A stretch of 64,000 nucleotides of DNA from Geminicoccus roseus DSM 18922 (GTDB taxonomy: Bacteria > Pseudomonadota > Alphaproteobacteria > Geminicoccales > Geminicoccaceae): contig NZ_KE386572.1 in NCBI RefSeq assembly GCF_000427665.1, positions 4,216,373 to 4,280,372 on the forward strand, in the 5' to 3' direction. The notes under the pieces were generated by a model. It saw only the letters and a program-made list of their open reading frames with translations. It was not told where the DNA came from and made no database searches. Every line of letters begins with the position of its first letter. Position 1 is the stretch's first letter. The position numbers and the translations under genes were made by a program. This document shows positions 62,101 to 64,000 of the stretch, piece by piece.

Positions 62101-63383
62101 GGCCCGAGCACCAGGTTGGGCAGCCAGGTCGAGATGCCCGGGATCGCGACCACCGCCAGCAGCACGAGGCAGAGCCCGGCCAGGTAGGGCAGCAGCGCCA
62201 CCGAGAGCCGCCCGACCGACAGGCCGGCGATCGAGGAGACCGCGAACAGCACCATGCCGACCGGCGGCGTCAGCAGGCCGACCATCGAGCACATGATCAT
62301 GATCACGCCGAACTGCACCGGGTCCACGCCGATCTGGTCCATGACCGGGGCGAACAGCGGCACGGTCAGGACGATCACGGCGATGCCTTCCAGGAACATG
62401 CCCAGCACCAGCAGGATCGCCACCACGATGGCCAGGATCACGGCAGGGCTGTCGGAGAGCGCCAGGAGCGCGTTGACCAGCTGGTTGGGGACGCGCTGGT
62501 GGATCAGGAGCCAGCCGAAGAAGCCGGCGGCGGCGATCACGAACATCACCCGGATGGTGTGCTGCAGCGTTTCCCACAGGATGCCCGGCAGCTGGGCGAG
62601 GCGGATCTCGCCATAGACGATCATCGCCAGGATCAGCGCATAGGCGCTGGCGGCGACGCCGGCCTCGGTGGGGGTGAACATGCCGCCGAAGATCCCGGCG
62701 ATGATGATCACCGGCGCCAGCAGCGAGAGGGCGGCGCCCGAAAAGCTGCGGGCGACCTCGGTCCAGTCCATGTGGTCGCGGCGCGGCATCTTGGTGCGGT
62801 GGGCGACGATCCAGACCGCGGCCATCAGCGCCAGCGCCATCAAGACGCCCGGCACCACGCCGGCCAGGAACAGCTTGGCCACCGAGACGCCGGTGATCGA
62901 GGAATAGAGCACGAAGGGGATCGAGGGCGGGAACACCGGGCCGATGGTCGAGGAGGCGGCGGTGATCGCGGCGGAGAAATCGCGATCATAGCCCTTGTCC
63001 TCCATGGCCTTCAGCTCGACCTGGCCCAGGCCCGCGGCATCGGCCACCGCCGCCCCGGACATGCCCGAGAAGAACAGCGACGCCAGCACGTTCACCTGGC
63101 CCAGGCCGCCGCGGACATGGCCCACGCAGGCATCGGCGAAGCGGAAGATCCGCTCGGTGATCCCGCCGGTGTTCATCAGGTTGCCGGCCAGGATGAAGAA
63201 CGGGATCGCCAGCAGGGTGAAGCCGGTGGTGGCGGAGAACATCCGCTGCGGCAGCATGGCGAGCGTGCGGAAATCGCCCAGCAGCACATAGAAGCCGACC
63301 GCGGTGAGGCCGAGGGAGACCGCGACCGGCAGGCCGAGCGCGATCAGCAGGACGAGGACGCCCAGGATGAGGAAGGTGGTCAT
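62097..63383 (-). CDS. dctM: TRAP transporter large permease (second system)
   Basis: A 428-residue membrane protein with about 12 helices. Family segments are FFILAGNLMNTGGITERIFRFADACVGHVRGGLGQVNVLASLFFSGMSGAAVADAAGLG, IGPVFPPSIPFVLYSSITGVS and MVGLLTPPVGMVLFAVSSIAG. It follows dctP after a spacer with a strong hairpin. Confidence 0.95.
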   Translation of the reverse strand: MTTFLILGVLVLLIALGLPVAVSLGLTAVGFYVLLGDFRTLAMLPQRMFSATTGFTLLAIPFFILAGNLMNTGGITERIFRFADACVGHVRGGLGQVNVLASLFFSGMSGAAVADAAGLGQVELKAMEDKGYDRDFSAAITAASSTIGPVFPPSIPFVLYSSITGVSVAKLFLAGVVPGVLMALALMAAVWIVAHRTKMPRRDHMDWTEVARSFSGAALSLLAPVIIIAGIFGGMFTPTEAGVAASAYALILAMIVYGEIRLAQLPGILWETLQHTIRVMFVIAAAGFFGWLLIHQRVPNQLVNALLALSDSPAVILAIVVAILLVLGMFLEGIAVIVLTVPLFAPVMDQIGVDPVQFGVIMIMCSMVGLLTPPVGMVLFAVSSIAGLSVGRLSVALLPYLAGLCLVLLAVVAIPGISTWLPNLVLGP

Positions 63384-63399
63384 GCGCGCCTCTCGACGC

Positions 63400-63423
63400 G
63401 AAGCCCGGCCGGAGCCGGGCTTC
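63400..63423 (-). terminator. Stem-loop between the second dctP and dctM
   Basis: A perfect 10-bp stem GAAGCCCGGC/GCCGGGCTTC (63400-63409 with 63414-63423) closes a four-base loop. It lies 12 bases after the dctP stop and 16 bases before the dctM start. It is the tightest of the four binding-protein stem-loops. Confidence 0.7.
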
Positions 63424-63435
63424 GGGCCCTTTGGT

Positions 63436-64000
63436 TCAGTCGAGGAAGCCCAGGAAGGTCGCCATGTTCTCAGCACCGCTATACTCGGCGACCCGCTCGC
63501 GGGCCGGCCCCATCTTCGCGGCGAACGGCGCCAGGTCCGGGCGGGTGACCTTCATCCCGGCCTGCTCCAAAGCGGCGATCTCCTCCTCCTCCTGGGCGAT
63601 GACCGCCTGGCGCATCATGTCGCCCGCGGCCTTGCTTTCCTCGCGCAGGATCGCCTGCTGGTCCGGGGTGAGGCCGTCGAACACGTCCTTGTTGATGACG
63701 TGGACCATCGAATTATAGACGTGCCGGGTCAGGGCCAGGTGTTCCTGGAAGTCGTTCAGCTTGAAATGGTAGATCACCCCGATCGGGTTCTCCTGCCCGT
63801 CGACCACGCCCTGGTTCAGCGCGTTGGGCAGTTCGGGAAACGCTATCTGGGTGGTGGTGGCGCCCAGGCCCTCCATCGCGGCCACGATCTGCAGCTCCGG
63901 CGGGGTGCGCAGCTTGAGGCCCTCGACATCGGCGGGGCTCTCGATCGGCTTCTTGCTGTTGGTGATGTTGCGGAAGCCGTATTCCCAGTTGGCCAGCATC
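63436..64000 (-). CDS. dctP: TRAP transporter substrate-binding protein, C-terminal part (cut by the window)
   Basis: The last 187 or more residues of a DctP-type binding protein are present; the N-terminus and signal peptide lie beyond 64000. The segment ADVEGLKLRTPPELQIVAAMEGLGATTTQIAFPELPNALNQGVVDGQENPIG contains the conserved ligand Arg and the domain hinge. NGLTPDQQ-like VFDGLTPDQQAILREESKAAGDMMRQAV follows. It heads the second TRAP operon. Confidence 0.93.
   Translation of the reverse strand, partial: MLANWEYGFRNITNSKKPIESPADVEGLKLRTPPELQIVAAMEGLGATTTQIAFPELPNALNQGVVDGQENPIGVIYHFKLNDFQEHLALTRHVYNSMVHVINKDVFDGLTPDQQAILREESKAAGDMMRQAVIAQEEEEIAALEQAGMKVTRPDLAPFAAKMGPARERVAEYSGAENMATFLGFLD

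Overview
The window is GC-rich and densely coded. It uses ATG, GTG and TTG starts, has many ATGA/GTGA/TGATG gene overlaps, and separates functional modules by short gaps. The purC-purS-purQ-purL order, BolA plus Grx4, phnCDEE, TRAP transporters and ROK regulators all point to an alphaproteobacterium, most likely in or near the Rhodospirillales. That assignment is inference from gene content; there is no rRNA gene here to confirm it.

Layout. 1-7.4 kb is a decayed stretch with three broken transposases (two IS5-like, one IS481-like). It also holds an AT-richer membrane-protein gene interrupted by an in-frame TGA, an orphan BMP-type binding protein and a degenerate 90-bp tandem repeat; a methyltransferase and a marR/DUF1772 pair sit among these. 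7.4-9.7 kb carries YCII and VOC proteins and a low-complexity protein of the NGARSHGP type that contains five copies of a 17-bp DNA repeat. 9.7-14.3 kb is an ABC sugar transporter operon with a ROK kinase and NanE (ManNAc/sialic-acid type). 14.4-18.7 kb is phnC-D-E-E plus a hexapeptide acyltransferase. 18.8-24.3 kb holds an AraD1/GguC-like gene divergent from an acyl-CoA synthetase, PanE-like, SDR and APH-type kinase operon. 24.4-30.1 kb is the purine cluster, with an RTX calcium-binding gene lodged between purC and purS. 30.1-39.3 kb holds bolA, grxD, a DUF3108 protein, an alginate-lyase-like lipoprotein, a GST, rpsD, an SpoU-type RNA methyltransferase, a citramalate synthase, cysS (with four more copies of the 17-bp repeat) and an AA10 LPMO. 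39.6-49.6 kb has a frameshifted unknown gene, a Tat amidohydrolase, a TetR/oxidoreductase pair with twin operators, a Wzc-like kinase, a catalytically dead NadE-like protein, tRNA-Arg(ACG) and a small unknown locus. 50-55 kb has an isochorismatase, LysR, pirin and cupin group and two unknown genes. 55-64 kb is an amino-sugar region: a NagC-like ROK regulator, a TRAP transporter, divergent nagB-nagA, then a second TRAP transporter with a NIPSNAP gene, cut by the window end.

How the parts fit. The LPMO with a chitin-binding module, nagBA with its TRAP system and ROK regulator, and the nanE/ROK-kinase ABC operon together suggest use of chitin- or sialic-acid-derived amino sugars. In four transporter operons the binding-protein gene is followed by a strong stem-loop before the permease genes, which probably lets the binding protein be made in excess.

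The most interesting signals are the dispersed 17-bp repeat GCACGAACGAACCCGAG inside two unrelated genes, including the essential cysS; the lysine-free NadE-like pseudoenzyme; the RTX gene inside the pur cluster; and small hairpin insertions that break the transposase remnants.
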